Source of the DNA: Phormidium willei BDU 130791
GTDB taxonomy: Bacteria; Cyanobacteriota; Cyanobacteriia; Cyanobacteriales; Geitlerinemataceae
NCBI GenBank assembly: GCA_001637315.1
Contig: LSZA01000046.1
Span: 1 to 33,551 of the forward strand
Direction: 5' to 3'
Length of the DNA: 33,551 nt
Position 1 is the stretch's first letter. Each line of letters opens with the position of its first letter. Below the pieces are notes generated by a model. It was not told the origin of the DNA and did no database searches. It worked only from the letters and a program-made list of their open reading frames with translations. A program made the translations under genes and the position numbers. This document shows, piece by piece, positions 1 to 8,692 of the stretch.

Positions 1-142
1 CAAGAGGGGTTTACTCTTGTGGTTGCCCTCTTCCGAGTTGTGTTATTGGAAACCGAAATTACCGAGAGAAATTACCGACCGAAATTGCCGAGAGAGCAAC
101 ATTTTTTTGCTCGAATAAAACAACATTTTGGAGGCTTTTATT

Positions 143-1234
143 ATGGCTAAACGCATCAATTCTCGGAATACTAAAGCCGAAATTTTAGAGGCGTATGAGG
201 CGTTGCTCGATGAGAAAAAACACTTGCAGGCTCAAGTGAAACAGGCGCCGCGATCGCCGGACCCCAAACCTGCTGCTAGTCCCAATGCCTCAACCGACTC
301 ACGTTCCTCTGAGCGGTCAGATCAACCCGAACAACCGATGGTTCAGGGTCACGATACCTTAGCTCAATTGCAGCAAATTCAATTGGGGTTTGGGGGATTT
401 GTCAGTCAGCTTTCGGAGGTTTTGACCCGAGATTCTAGCCAATTTGCAGAGGTTTTAAGTGCGATTGAAGCTGAACAAGAGCGCTTGCAAAATCTCTATG
501 AAATTGAGTCTGTCGATGAGACAACCCTCACAACCTTGGTTGAGAGTTATCGCCATGAATCCAAACAATTCGCCGAGGAATTTGAAGCAGAACAGGAGGA
601 ATTAGAACAGGAGTTGCACGCTCAGCTAGAGGCTTGGTGCAAAGAACAAGCCGATTGGCAACATTCCTTTGACGAAGAACGGCAACAACTCGAAACCATC
701 TGGAAACGGGAGAACGAGGAGTATTATTATCAACGAGCCATTGCCCAAGAAATCGACGAGGAACGCTATCAGCAACAGTTACAGGAGCAATACCGTCAAC
801 TAGACGAATCTCGCCAAGAACAGGAACAGGCCTGGGAAGCGCGAGAAACGGCCATCGCCCAACGAGAGGCCGAGTGGACTGAGTTACAGGCTAAGGTAGC
901 GGCCTTCCCAGGCCAGCGAGACGAGCAGAGTCACAACGGGAAACGCCAAGGAGAGGCGATCGCCACCCATCAAGTCAATAGCGCCCTGGAACTGCGTCAG
1001 CAAGAGATTGAGGGACAACAACGCCGCTATGAGCTGCAAATTGAGGGCTTAGAGCGTACCATCGGCGATCGCCAACAGCAAATCCAGTCCCTGAGTCAAC
1101 AGCTTGAGGCGACCTTACAGCAAGTTCAAGAGTTAGCCGTCAAAGCCATTGAAGGCCATGCTAACGGTGAATCGTTGCAGGCCGTTAAAGAGATCGCCCT
1201 CGAACAAGCCAAAACAGCGGGACGAACCAAGTAA
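143..1234 (+). CDS. Glu/Gln-rich coiled-coil protein upstream of cheA
   Basis: The product is 363 residues and I do not recognise it as a named family. The frame is open from a TTG at 128, but ATG 143 is preferred because GGAGG lies at 130-134, eight bases upstream. The N-terminus is a short basic segment (MAKRINSRNTKAEILEAYEA), followed by a Pro/Ser-rich linker at about residues 35-65. From about residue 110 to the end it is rich in Glu, Gln and Arg with heptad-like spacing, so a long coiled coil is likely. No signal peptide or membrane segment is seen. The next gene, a CheA-type kinase, starts about 85 bases downstream on the same strand, and cheB follows. A scaffold or regulatory role in a taxis or pilus system is inferred from context only. 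Confidence 0.8.
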   Translation: MAKRINSRNTKAEILEAYEALLDEKKHLQAQVKQAPRSPDPKPAASPNASTDSRSSERSDQPEQPMVQGHDTLAQLQQIQLGFGGFVSQLSEVLTRDSSQFAEVLSAIEAEQERLQNLYEIESVDETTLTTLVESYRHESKQFAEEFEAEQEELEQELHAQLEAWCKEQADWQHSFDEERQQLETIWKRENEEYYYQRAIAQEIDEERYQQQLQEQYRQLDESRQEQEQAWEARETAIAQREAEWTELQAKVAAFPGQRDEQSHNGKRQGEAIATHQVNSALELRQQEIEGQQRRYELQIEGLERTIGDRQQQIQSLSQQLEATLQQVQELAVKAIEGHANGESLQAVKEIALEQAKTAGRTK

Positions 1235-1319
1235 GCAACATCCGTTAAGATGGACGAGGATGGCAACAAAACCGAGGTTGTCATCCACTATCCACGGTTA
1301 TGGGGGAATCGTCCAAACC

Positions 1320-4300
1320 ATGCTCATTGAAGATGAAGAACTCCGGGGAATCTTTCAAGAAGCCAGTGAAGATGGCTTACGAAAAATCAAAGCAGGATTG
1401 GCCCAGTTGCGAGAGAATCCTGAAGATACGGAAACCCTAGAGGACTTACTTCGAGAAAGCCATTCCCTCAAAGGTAACGCCGGGATGTTGGGGCTAAAAG
1501 ATATCGCCACCTTAACCCAACAGTGGGAACATCTACTGAGTCAGGTCAAGGGCGGTCAGGTTAACTTTGATGACGAGGTTCAGCAACGGCTAGACGAGGG
1601 CTTAACGGCCCTCGATGGCCTGGTCCGAGAAGCGATTACTGGGGACCCGTCAGGGGTTCAAACCTTCTATGTTTTGGCCAAATTAATGGGATCTCAGGAG
1701 TCGGGCGTATCCTCTGATAAACATCAGGCGCAATCGCCACGGCCGACTCCGGGGAAGACAGACGCGAGTCCACCGCTCTCAGTGGAGCGTCCTCGTTCTC
1801 AGGCTCAAGAGACGGCTTTAGAGACGGCTCAAGAGACGGCTGAGACGGCTTCAGAGACAGCTTCAGGCACCGTTGAGGTCGATGATATTCTCGCCGAGCT
1901 TGAAGCCCAACTGTTAGCCCTAGAAGACCATGATTGGGATCCGGCCGATGGTCAGACGGAGGGGAAAATCCAGCAGAGCGATCGCATTGAGGCCCTATTT
2001 GAGAATCTTGATCGGTTAGAGCAGTTAACGGGGGAGGATGGCCAGTTACAGACTTTAACCCAGAACTGGAAACAGGACTTAGTGACCCTCATTGAGAGTG
2101 GTGGTAGTTTTGAAGCCGAAGCTGATCATCTCTACGATGGACTTGATACCATTCGCGCCCATTTCCACCCGCGCCTATCCCCGCCGCCGCTGAGTGAGAC
2201 GGTTCCCCCGAGTTCCTCCGCCATTCCTCAAGGGACAGCGAGCCAGGAGACGGCGACCTATATTGAAGATGATGAATTGCGCCATACCTTTCAACAGGCT
2301 AGTCAGGATCATCTGCAAAAACTCTATGACGGCTTACTCCATTTAGAACAATTCCCCGAGGACCGAGCCAAACTCGAAGAACTGCTGCGGGAAATTCATA
2401 GCCTCAAAGGAGATGCGGGGATGTTGGGGGTGACGGCGGTGGCCCAGTTGGCTCATGACTGGGAACAGGAGTTGGCGCCGGTGAAGTCGGGCCAGATGAG
2501 TATTAATAATGAACAATGCGATCGCCTACTGATGGGCCTCGATCGCATCCGGGCCTTAATTCATCAAGCGATTACCCCCCCGGACCTGTCGAATCGTGAG
2601 CCGGACCAGGAGAATGACGCTGCGCCAGTGGCGGAACGTCGCTATATCGAGGATGAGGAGTTACGACAAGCCTTTCAGGTGGCGAGTGAGGATCATTTGC
2701 AAAAACTTGATGGGGGATTGTTGTATTTAGAAGAGCATCCCCAGGATCAGCCGAAACTTGATGAGGTGTTACGGGAAATCCATAGCATTAAAGGGGATGC
2801 GGCCATGTTGGGAATGAGTGATATGGCCCAACTGGCTCATGAGTGGGAACAACAATTGTTGCCCGTCAAACAAGGACAACAAGCGTTTGATAGTGGCCTG
2901 TGCGATCGCCTTGGGGATGGTATTAAGGACTTACGACAACTGGTTGACGAGGCCATCAGTCACAGTTCCGCGCAACTGTCTTTAATGGAGAGTTTGGCTC
3001 GGCTTCGGGGTGAAGCGGGACAAACGACCCCTACCCCAGCTCAGACGACCCCCTCAGCGAGGGGTTCTGAGTCATCGGGAGCCGATAATCGTGATGGGAA
3101 TTATCGCATTGATACGATCCGGGTTGATACGCAACATCTGGATGCGCTGATGACGACGGCTGGAGAGTTGACCGTTACGAAAATTCGCATCGCCCATCGA
3201 CTCTCGGAAATTGAAGAAGTGGTGGCCTTCTGGGAAGAGTGGGCGCGAGAGGCCAGTAACACGCCCTTAAAACTGAATCAGCCGTTCCAGAATGAGTTAC
3301 AAAAAACCGTTGAGCAGCATGGCGGCGGGATAACCGCGACGAATAGGATTGGCCCTGTTCGTCAGATTGATCGAGCGCTTCAGGCTCCGGTGTCCGAGAC
3401 GGCTGCGCTGAATCTCTATCGCTTGCAAGAACAGAATGAAGCTCGTCTCGAAACCTTGGGTAAATTGGTGAATCGGCTTCAAGCGGGAATTGCTGAGGAT
3501 ACCGCTCGTTTAGAAACCCTCGCCGATGATATTGAAGAAGGGGTACGAACATTGCGGTTGTTGCCCTTATCGACGATTTTTAATCTGTATCCTCGGCTAG
3601 TTCGGGATTTGGCGCGATCGCAGGGAAAAGAGGTGCGTCTCAAGATTATCGGCGGCGATACTCGGGCCGATAAACGGATTTTGGAGGATATGAAAGATCC
3701 CCTGACGCATATTATCCGCAATGCGATCGACCACGGGATTGAATCTCCTGAAGAACGCCAACGTCAGGGAAAACCGAGTACGGCGACGATTACTCTGCGG
3801 GGCTACCAAACCGCAAGTACCATTGCGATCGAAGTCAGCGATGATGGACGGGGCTTAGATCTCAAAAAAATCAAAAAAACGGCCATTAAAAATGAGGTCG
3901 TCTCGGCCATGGAACTCGACACTATGACCGCGAATCAAATCCAAAACTTGATTTTTATGCCCGGTTTCTCAACCCGTAATTTTGTCACCGAAGTGTCAGG
4001 CCGAGGTGTGGGATTAGATGTGGTACGGGCTAATGTTGAACGGTTGAAAGGGTCGGTTCAGGTTAAGTCTAATCCGGGCCAGGGCTGTTCGATTCATCTT
4101 CAGTTGGGGACGACCCTGGCGACGGCTCATGTGTTACTCCTAGAGGTGCGTCATATTTACCATGAGGCCACAAAGACGATTCTACCGCGACAGGCCTATG
4201 CCCTGCCGGTGGAGTTTGTGCAAACCGCGTTGATGATTGCCCCGGATGATATCTTTTCTCTGGAAGGCCGAGAGACGATTCTCCATAATAATCAACCCAT

Positions 4301-5003
4301 TTCGGTGGTGCGCTTGGCCGATATTTTAGAGTTACCGATTCGGGTGCAAATGGAGGATAAGCCATCATCCTTCGCCTGTATTTTATTAAGGGTGGGTGAA
4401 GATTGGTTGGGATTATTAGTCGATCGCCTCATTGATGAACAAGATGCCATTCTCAAGCCCCAAAGTAAGCTCCTTAAGCGGGTTCGCAATGTGTCGGGAG
4501 CGACAATTCTTGGCACTGGGGAGGTCTGTATGGTACTCAATCCCGTCGATATCATCAAATCGGTGCGTGGTGTCCATCGTCGGGCCAATGTTAGCTCTGA
4601 GATGGTTGATCCAGCATCAGTTCAGGCTGAGAATCCAGCCAAACAAATGCTCTTGTTGGTGGAAGATTCGATTACCACTCGTACTCAGGAGAAACGAATT
4701 TTGGAGGCCGCCGGGTATGGGGTGGTGACGGCCGTCGATGGCCTCGATGGCTACAATAAACTACGCAGTGGCCGCTTTGATGCGGTGGTTTCAGATATTC
4801 AAATGCCCAATCTCGATGGGTTGGAGTTAACGGCTCGAATTCGCAATCATCAGGAGTATAGTGAATTGCCGATTGTGTTGGTCACGTCTCTGGCAACGGA
4901 TGAGGATCGTCGTCGCGGTGCTGATGCCGGCGCGAATGCCTATATCACAAAAAGTAGTTTTAATCAAGATGTTTTAGTCGAAACCCTTCAGCGGTTAGTC
5001 TGA
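1320..5003 (+). CDS. CheA-type hybrid histidine kinase with three Hpt domains and a C-terminal receiver
   Basis: This is a chemotaxis or pilus-taxis kinase: it autophosphorylates Hpt histidines and passes phosphate to receivers such as its own and CheB. The frame is open from 1149, overlapping the previous gene. ATG 1320 is chosen because the conserved Hpt start (LIEDEELRGIF) begins there and GGGGGA lies upstream; it gives 1227 residues. Three intact Hpt domains have phospho-acceptor histidines at about 48 (ESHSLKGNAGMLG), 360 (EIHSLKGDAGMLG) and 488 (EIHSIKGDAAMLG). A fourth Hpt-like stretch near residues 223-282 has no such motif. Then come a dimerisation region, an HATPase domain (N box HIIRNAIDHG, DDGRGLD, SGRGVGLDVV), a CheW-like domain and a REC domain with the acceptor Asp near 1159 (VVSDIQMPNLDG). 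An acidic ETA-repeat linker lies at about residues 163-182. cheB follows 67 bases later. Confidence 0.93.
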   Translation: MLIEDEELRGIFQEASEDGLRKIKAGLAQLRENPEDTETLEDLLRESHSLKGNAGMLGLKDIATLTQQWEHLLSQVKGGQVNFDDEVQQRLDEGLTALDGLVREAITGDPSGVQTFYVLAKLMGSQESGVSSDKHQAQSPRPTPGKTDASPPLSVERPRSQAQETALETAQETAETASETASGTVEVDDILAELEAQLLALEDHDWDPADGQTEGKIQQSDRIEALFENLDRLEQLTGEDGQLQTLTQNWKQDLVTLIESGGSFEAEADHLYDGLDTIRAHFHPRLSPPPLSETVPPSSSAIPQGTASQETATYIEDDELRHTFQQASQDHLQKLYDGLLHLEQFPEDRAKLEELLREIHSLKGDAGMLGVTAVAQLAHDWEQELAPVKSGQMSINNEQCDRLLMGLDRIRALIHQAITPPDLSNREPDQENDAAPVAERRYIEDEELRQAFQVASEDHLQKLDGGLLYLEEHPQDQPKLDEVLREIHSIKGDAAMLGMSDMAQLAHEWEQQLLPVKQGQQAFDSGLCDRLGDGIKDLRQLVDEAISHSSAQLSLMESLARLRGEAGQTTPTPAQTTPSARGSESSGADNRDGNYRIDTIRVDTQHLDALMTTAGELTVTKIRIAHRLSEIEEVVAFWEEWAREASNTPLKLNQPFQNELQKTVEQHGGGITATNRIGPVRQIDRALQAPVSETAALNLYRLQEQNEARLETLGKLVNRLQAGIAEDTARLETLADDIEEGVRTLRLLPLSTIFNLYPRLVRDLARSQGKEVRLKIIGGDTRADKRILEDMKDPLTHIIRNAIDHGIESPEERQRQGKPSTATITLRGYQTASTIAIEVSDDGRGLDLKKIKKTAIKNEVVSAMELDTMTANQIQNLIFMPGFSTRNFVTEVSGRGVGLDVVRANVERLKGSVQVKSNPGQGCSIHLQLGTTLATAHVLLLEVRHIYHEATKTILPRQAYALPVEFVQTALMIAPDDIFSLEGRETILHNNQPISVVRLADILELPIRVQMEDKPSSFACILLRVGEDWLGLLVDRLIDEQDAILKPQSKLLKRVRNVSGATILGTGEVCMVLNPVDIIKSVRGVHRRANVSSEMVDPASVQAENPAKQMLLLVEDSITTRTQEKRILEAAGYGVVTAVDGLDGYNKLRSGRFDAVVSDIQMPNLDGLELTARIRNHQEYSELPIVLVTSLATDEDRRRGADAGANAYITKSSFNQDVLVETLQRLV

Positions 5004-5070
5004 AGGGAGGCTCTTTGAGATTCACCGAGAGATTGACCGAGAGATTTACCAATTCTGACGACGACCCAAC

Positions 5071-6159
5071 ATGCCCATTCGTGTTCTTATTGCTGAAGAT
5101 TCTCCCGTTGTGCAGGTCATTCTGCGGCGGATGTTAGCCACGTATCCCGATATTGAGTTGGTGGGCATGGCCCGCACGGGGAAGGAAGCCTTAGCCATGA
5201 TGTCTCAGGCCCGGCCAGATGTGGTTTGCACGGATTTTCATATGCCGGAGATGAATGGACTGGAATTGACTCAGGAGATTATGGCCACGATGCCTCGGCC
5301 GATTTTGGTGTTGAGTGCGTCGGTGCAGGCGGAGGATACACAGAATGTGTTTCGGGTCTTAAATGCGGGGGCGGTGGATGTCTTGCCGAAACCAATTGAC
5401 GGGGGAGCCAACAATTGGAATGATTTGCAGCAGGAGTTGATTACCAAAATTCGCGTCTTGTCGGGGGTGGCGGTGTTTACTCATCGTCGTCAGTTGATGG
5501 GCCAGTCTCATCGCCCCCGAGGAACGGCCCGGTCAGCGTCGCCGCCGCTGGCAACCATCGCGCCGGAGGTGCGACAACGACACTATGAGTTGGTGGCGAT
5601 TGGGGCCTCGACGGGAGGACCGCAGGCGTTACAGGGGATTTTGCGGCAAATTCCTGGCAATTTTCCGGTGCCGGTGGTGTGTGTGCAACATATTAGTCGC
5701 GGCTTTTTGACGGGGTTGGTGAATTGGCTCAATGCTGAATGTGCCGTGTCGGTTCAAATTGCTCAAGTGGGGATGCGAGCCGAGGCGGGGGTGGTCTATT
5801 TTCCGCCGGAGGATCAGCATTTAACCTTTAGTCGTCGTGGTGTGTTTGCCTCAGCGCCCCTACCGCCGTTTTCGGGCCATCGTCCGTCGGTGACGGTGAC
5901 GTTTGAGTCGGTGGCGGCGGTGTATGGACGGCACTGTGTGGGCATTTTGTTGACGGGAATGGGGAAGGATGGGGCGGTGGGGATGCAGGCCATTGCCCAG
6001 GCAGGAGGGGTCACGATCGCTCAGGATGAGGCCACCTCGGTGGTGTTTGGGATGCCGAAGGAGGCGATCGCCCTCGGGGCGGCTCAGTATATTCTGCCTC
6101 TGGGTGAGATTGCTCCGATTCTGTTAAAACGTTTGTTGAATGTGCCAAGTCCGAGTTAG
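5071..6159 (+). CDS. cheB: CheB, protein-glutamate methylesterase response regulator
   Basis: CheB removes methyl groups from (or deamidates) chemoreceptor glutamates when its receiver is phosphorylated by CheA, giving adaptation. The product is 362 residues, normal for the family. The receiver domain covers about residues 1-120, with acidic residues near the start (IAEDSPVV) and phospho-acceptor Asp55 (CTDFHMPEMNG). The catalytic domain covers about 170-360. Its triad appears as Ser180 (AIGASTGGPQA), His207 (CVQHISRGF) and Asp300 (TGMGKDGAVG). The gene follows the CheA-type kinase by 67 bases and is probably co-transcribed. A 12-bp tandem repeat lies in that gap. No CheR or receptor gene is in the window; they may lie to the left or elsewhere. 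Confidence 0.95.
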   Translation: MPIRVLIAEDSPVVQVILRRMLATYPDIELVGMARTGKEALAMMSQARPDVVCTDFHMPEMNGLELTQEIMATMPRPILVLSASVQAEDTQNVFRVLNAGAVDVLPKPIDGGANNWNDLQQELITKIRVLSGVAVFTHRRQLMGQSHRPRGTARSASPPLATIAPEVRQRHYELVAIGASTGGPQALQGILRQIPGNFPVPVVCVQHISRGFLTGLVNWLNAECAVSVQIAQVGMRAEAGVVYFPPEDQHLTFSRRGVFASAPLPPFSGHRPSVTVTFESVAAVYGRHCVGILLTGMGKDGAVGMQAIAQAGGVTIAQDEATSVVFGMPKEAIALGAAQYILPLGEIAPILLKRLLNVPSPS

Positions 6160-6272
6160 CAGATCTCGTCACCAGACCTCGATTACGTTAAGAATTGCCG
6201 GCTGGGGCTTTTCTTTCGCTCCTGGATGGGGAATAATTGGAAGCGGCTAATTCCGAATTCTGTTATCGTTCC

Positions 6273-7757
6273 ATGACTGCTTCTAAAGGACTGCCTCTGT
6301 CGAGTCGTAAGCGACATTCGCTTAAGTTGTCTCAATCTAAGACCTCGGGTGTGGCCGGGGTGGCTGGAGTTGAGCGGATTGAGCCGTCACCGCTATTGTT
6401 GCAACGATTGACCCGGGGGGTGTTTTGTCAACATGGGTTGCGATCGCTGCGGTTATGGGTTTGGCTCGGGTTGCTATATGGGCCTCAGTCTGGGTCTCTC
6501 TGGGACGATGTGACGCCGGGAACCCCTCGTGTGTTTAGTTATGCTCAATGGCGCGATCGCTTTTTTACCCCTGGACATCCCAAGGGGGAGGAGGTTCCCC
6601 CCCTTCACGATCGCCGCTGTCCCTGTAGTCGCACGGCCTATGATTGGGTCCTATCGGCGGTGGGTTCAGCGGGGATGGAAGCCTGGATTGAGCAGGTTTG
6701 TCTAGAGTTAGGGGTGGAGTTATCGGAGTGGCGCGAACGCTTACAACAACGGTTGTTCGGGGTGACGCGGCGATCGCTGGCCGATGATTTGCGCTTGTTG
6801 GTGGAGTTGGGGTTGTTGCGGCGGCGGGGCCATAAGTTTGAACGGTTGGAGAGGTTACCAACCTGGGTGACTGAACCGGTGGCCAAAACGTTGCCGAGAG
6901 ACCGTTCTCAGGGTGCATTGAGTCGAACCCGGGCCTCGGGAGATGTACTATTTGCGAATTTGGATTTTGCGAGTTTGGCCCAACGCTATGTTCAGCCCGT
7001 GGCGGGGGTACAGCGGTTTTTTGTCCATGTGGACTATGTGGTCCGAGATTGGCAAATTGACCAGGTCGAGGATAGCCTTGAGGCGTTGTATCAACTCTGG
7101 CAACAACCTCAAGTCCCGCCGGTGCGCTTGCTCTATCGCAGTTCTCGGCTACGGGAATCGCGCTCTTGTGTGGTGTATCCGGTCTGTTGTTATTATATGC
7201 GGCGATCGATTTATCTCTGCGGCTTTGGCCAAACCCCCACGGGACAAGGGCAATGGTACAACTTCCGCTTAGATCATATTGAGGCCTTAGAAGCCTTGAA
7301 TTGGGACTGTGAGGCGCTGCCCTTTTTCTTGCATCAGCGCTATCAAGAGCAACGGTTACCGGTTCCTGATGATATCCGCGCCCAGATGGAATCTGTGTGG
7401 GGGTTTGATTTTTATTTACCGGCTCGTTTGTTGATTTTGCGGTTTGAACGGCAGTTCCATGAAGGCTATATTGCCCAAACGTTTCGCCATGAGACGTTTA
7501 AGCAGATTTCCTATCAGCAGGTTGAACATCAGATTCGCGAATCGGCTGAGCCGGATGAACGGGAACGGTTGTTGTCGGTGTGGCGATCGCGCTCCCGGGA
7601 GGATGCCTATTATCAGGCATTCTACCGTCACGGGGATATCAATGTGCAGATGCGTCTGCGGGCCTGGCGACCCTTCGGTGAGGTGTTATGTCCGGGGGTG
7701 TTACGGGATGAGATGGCCCTAGAGGTGAAACAGGAACATAGTTGGTATTGGGGATGA
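6273..7757 (+). CDS. Probable TIGR03985-type CRISPR-associated protein (WYL-like regulator)
   Basis: The product is 494 residues from ATG 6273. A TTG at 6237 with GGGGA just upstream would add 12 residues. From memory, the motifs match the cyanobacterial TIGR03985 CRISPR-associated family: TPGHPKGEEVPPLHDRRCPC at about residues 100-120, then RLFGVTRRSLADDLRLLVEL at about 155-180, which reads like a winged-helix DNA-binding segment. The rest resembles WYL-type ligand-sensing proteins. Members are thought to regulate type III-like CRISPR-Cas loci. No cas gene or repeat array is visible in this window, so the gene is isolated here. It lies about 110 bases after cheB and converges with the cytochrome b gene. 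The family call rests on recalled motifs and is moderately sure. Confidence 0.6.
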   Translation: MTASKGLPLSSRKRHSLKLSQSKTSGVAGVAGVERIEPSPLLLQRLTRGVFCQHGLRSLRLWVWLGLLYGPQSGSLWDDVTPGTPRVFSYAQWRDRFFTPGHPKGEEVPPLHDRRCPCSRTAYDWVLSAVGSAGMEAWIEQVCLELGVELSEWRERLQQRLFGVTRRSLADDLRLLVELGLLRRRGHKFERLERLPTWVTEPVAKTLPRDRSQGALSRTRASGDVLFANLDFASLAQRYVQPVAGVQRFFVHVDYVVRDWQIDQVEDSLEALYQLWQQPQVPPVRLLYRSSRLRESRSCVVYPVCCYYMRRSIYLCGFGQTPTGQGQWYNFRLDHIEALEALNWDCEALPFFLHQRYQEQRLPVPDDIRAQMESVWGFDFYLPARLLILRFERQFHEGYIAQTFRHETFKQISYQQVEHQIRESAEPDERERLLSVWRSRSREDAYYQAFYRHGDINVQMRLRAWRPFGEVLCPGVLRDEMALEVKQEHSWYWG

Positions 7758-7895
7758 CGAGACACCCATTTGCGACCGTTGCGAGGATGGGGAGTCGGAT
7801 TCGAGGAAAAATAGGGGAGCGATGAGGGCGAAGAGAATACCGCCGAAAACGAGAATTTCGCTGAAAGTAAGGAGACGGGAGCGAGGAACAGACAT
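7719..7895 (-). CDS. Possible 58-residue single-span membrane protein
   Basis: A 58-codon frame starts at ATG 7895, 12 bases after the stop of the cytochrome b561-like gene, and ends with TAG at 7719. It has a short basic N-terminus (MSVPRSRLL) and one hydrophobic segment at about residues 13-31 (EILVFGGILFALIAPLFF), followed by a Ser-rich tail. The layout is that of a small single-pass membrane protein with its N-terminus inside. It overlaps the last 39 bases of the convergent + strand gene. I do not recognise it. The tight spacing suggests translation coupled to the cytochrome gene and a possible accessory subunit role. It could be a chance frame. Confidence 0.4.
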   Translation of the reverse strand: MSVPRSRLLTFSEILVFGGILFALIAPLFFLESDSPSSQRSQMGVSSSPIPTMFLFHL

Positions 7896-7907
7896 GGGGC
7901 GAGTTGA

Positions 7908-8501
7908 TTAGGGTTTCCAAATGGACTGGATTTGTGGCCACCACTGGCGAGGGGTGTCGCGATCGCGGGTTTGCCAGGTTAACATCGATCGCAATAGACT
8001 GACCCCTCCCACCCAGACGCCAGCAACAAGGTGACAAACCAGGGCTAGGGCCATCAGGACCCAGGCCCATAGATGTAGGGTGTACCAGGTGTGGGCTAAC
8101 TCCCCTTCGGGTAACCAGGCTTCTTGCATCATACGTCCGGTGATGAGAGCCAGGGTGGCCGCCAAAAGCATCACCGTATTCACCAGGCGATGGAGGGCGT
8201 AACGTCCGGCGGGGCGAGGAAGTTCTGTTAGCCGGGTGAGGGTATTGGAACCGATTAAGCGGTTTTGCCCCAAATGGAAGCTATACAACGCAAACAGAGG
8301 TAATAGGAGGAGCAATCCCACGCCAAAAGTCCCATGAATGCCGATAATATCGGGAATGTTGGGAACAGATAGTTGAATTAGCCGTTGGTCGTAGCTGAGA
8401 TAGACCCAGGCCGAACTCAGCAAGGCCAGGAGAATCACCAGGGCGGTGAGTCCGTGGAGGAGACGCAGTAGTGAGGGTTGGTAGGGGGTTGAGCGAGACA
8501 T
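7908..8501 (-). CDS. Cytochrome b561-like membrane protein
   Basis: The product is 197 residues with four hydrophobic helices at about 15-36, 55-76, 104-124 and 140-162. Candidate haem-ligand histidines sit within or at the helix edges: His16, His56, His104, His143 and His157 (LLHGL, GIHGTFG, ALHRLVN, TLHLWAW, VCHLVAG). This is the pattern of the prokaryotic cytochrome b561 / hydrogenase-type di-haem b family, which passes electrons between quinol or another membrane carrier and soluble partners. ATG 8501 begins directly before the first helix. A small hairpin (8509-8532) ends seven bases upstream of the start. The cobN stop lies 191 bases upstream on the same strand. Its electron partner is not evident locally; a dihaem cytochrome c lies about 22 kb away. 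Confidence 0.8.
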   Translation of the reverse strand: MSRSTPYQPSLLRLLHGLTALVILLALLSSAWVYLSYDQRLIQLSVPNIPDIIGIHGTFGVGLLLLLPLFALYSFHLGQNRLIGSNTLTRLTELPRPAGRYALHRLVNTVMLLAATLALITGRMMQEAWLPEGELAHTWYTLHLWAWVLMALALVCHLVAGVWVGGVSLLRSMLTWQTRDRDTPRQWWPQIQSIWKP

Positions 8502-8692
8502 AAGATGACATCACGGGGTCTATCCCCTGATGGGAAACGACCGAAAAAAATACGGTACCATTCGGATCACGCACAGACAGACTCGTGAGGAAGAGCCTCC
8601 CCAAAGATATCATGATCGCTCCAGCCAAGTCAGGAGGTCATCATCGCGTGAAAAACTGTGACTTCATCGAGATACAGACGAGATATAGGGTC

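Noticed and set aside
3175-3552. Minus-strand frame inside the CheA-type kinase gene
   Set aside because: It is fully covered by conserved kinase coding sequence and has no start signal or recognisable features.
8281-8628. Alternative minus-strand frame extending upstream of the cytochrome b561-like start
   Set aside because: It is out of frame with the conserved cytochrome helices and reads as low-quality sequence.
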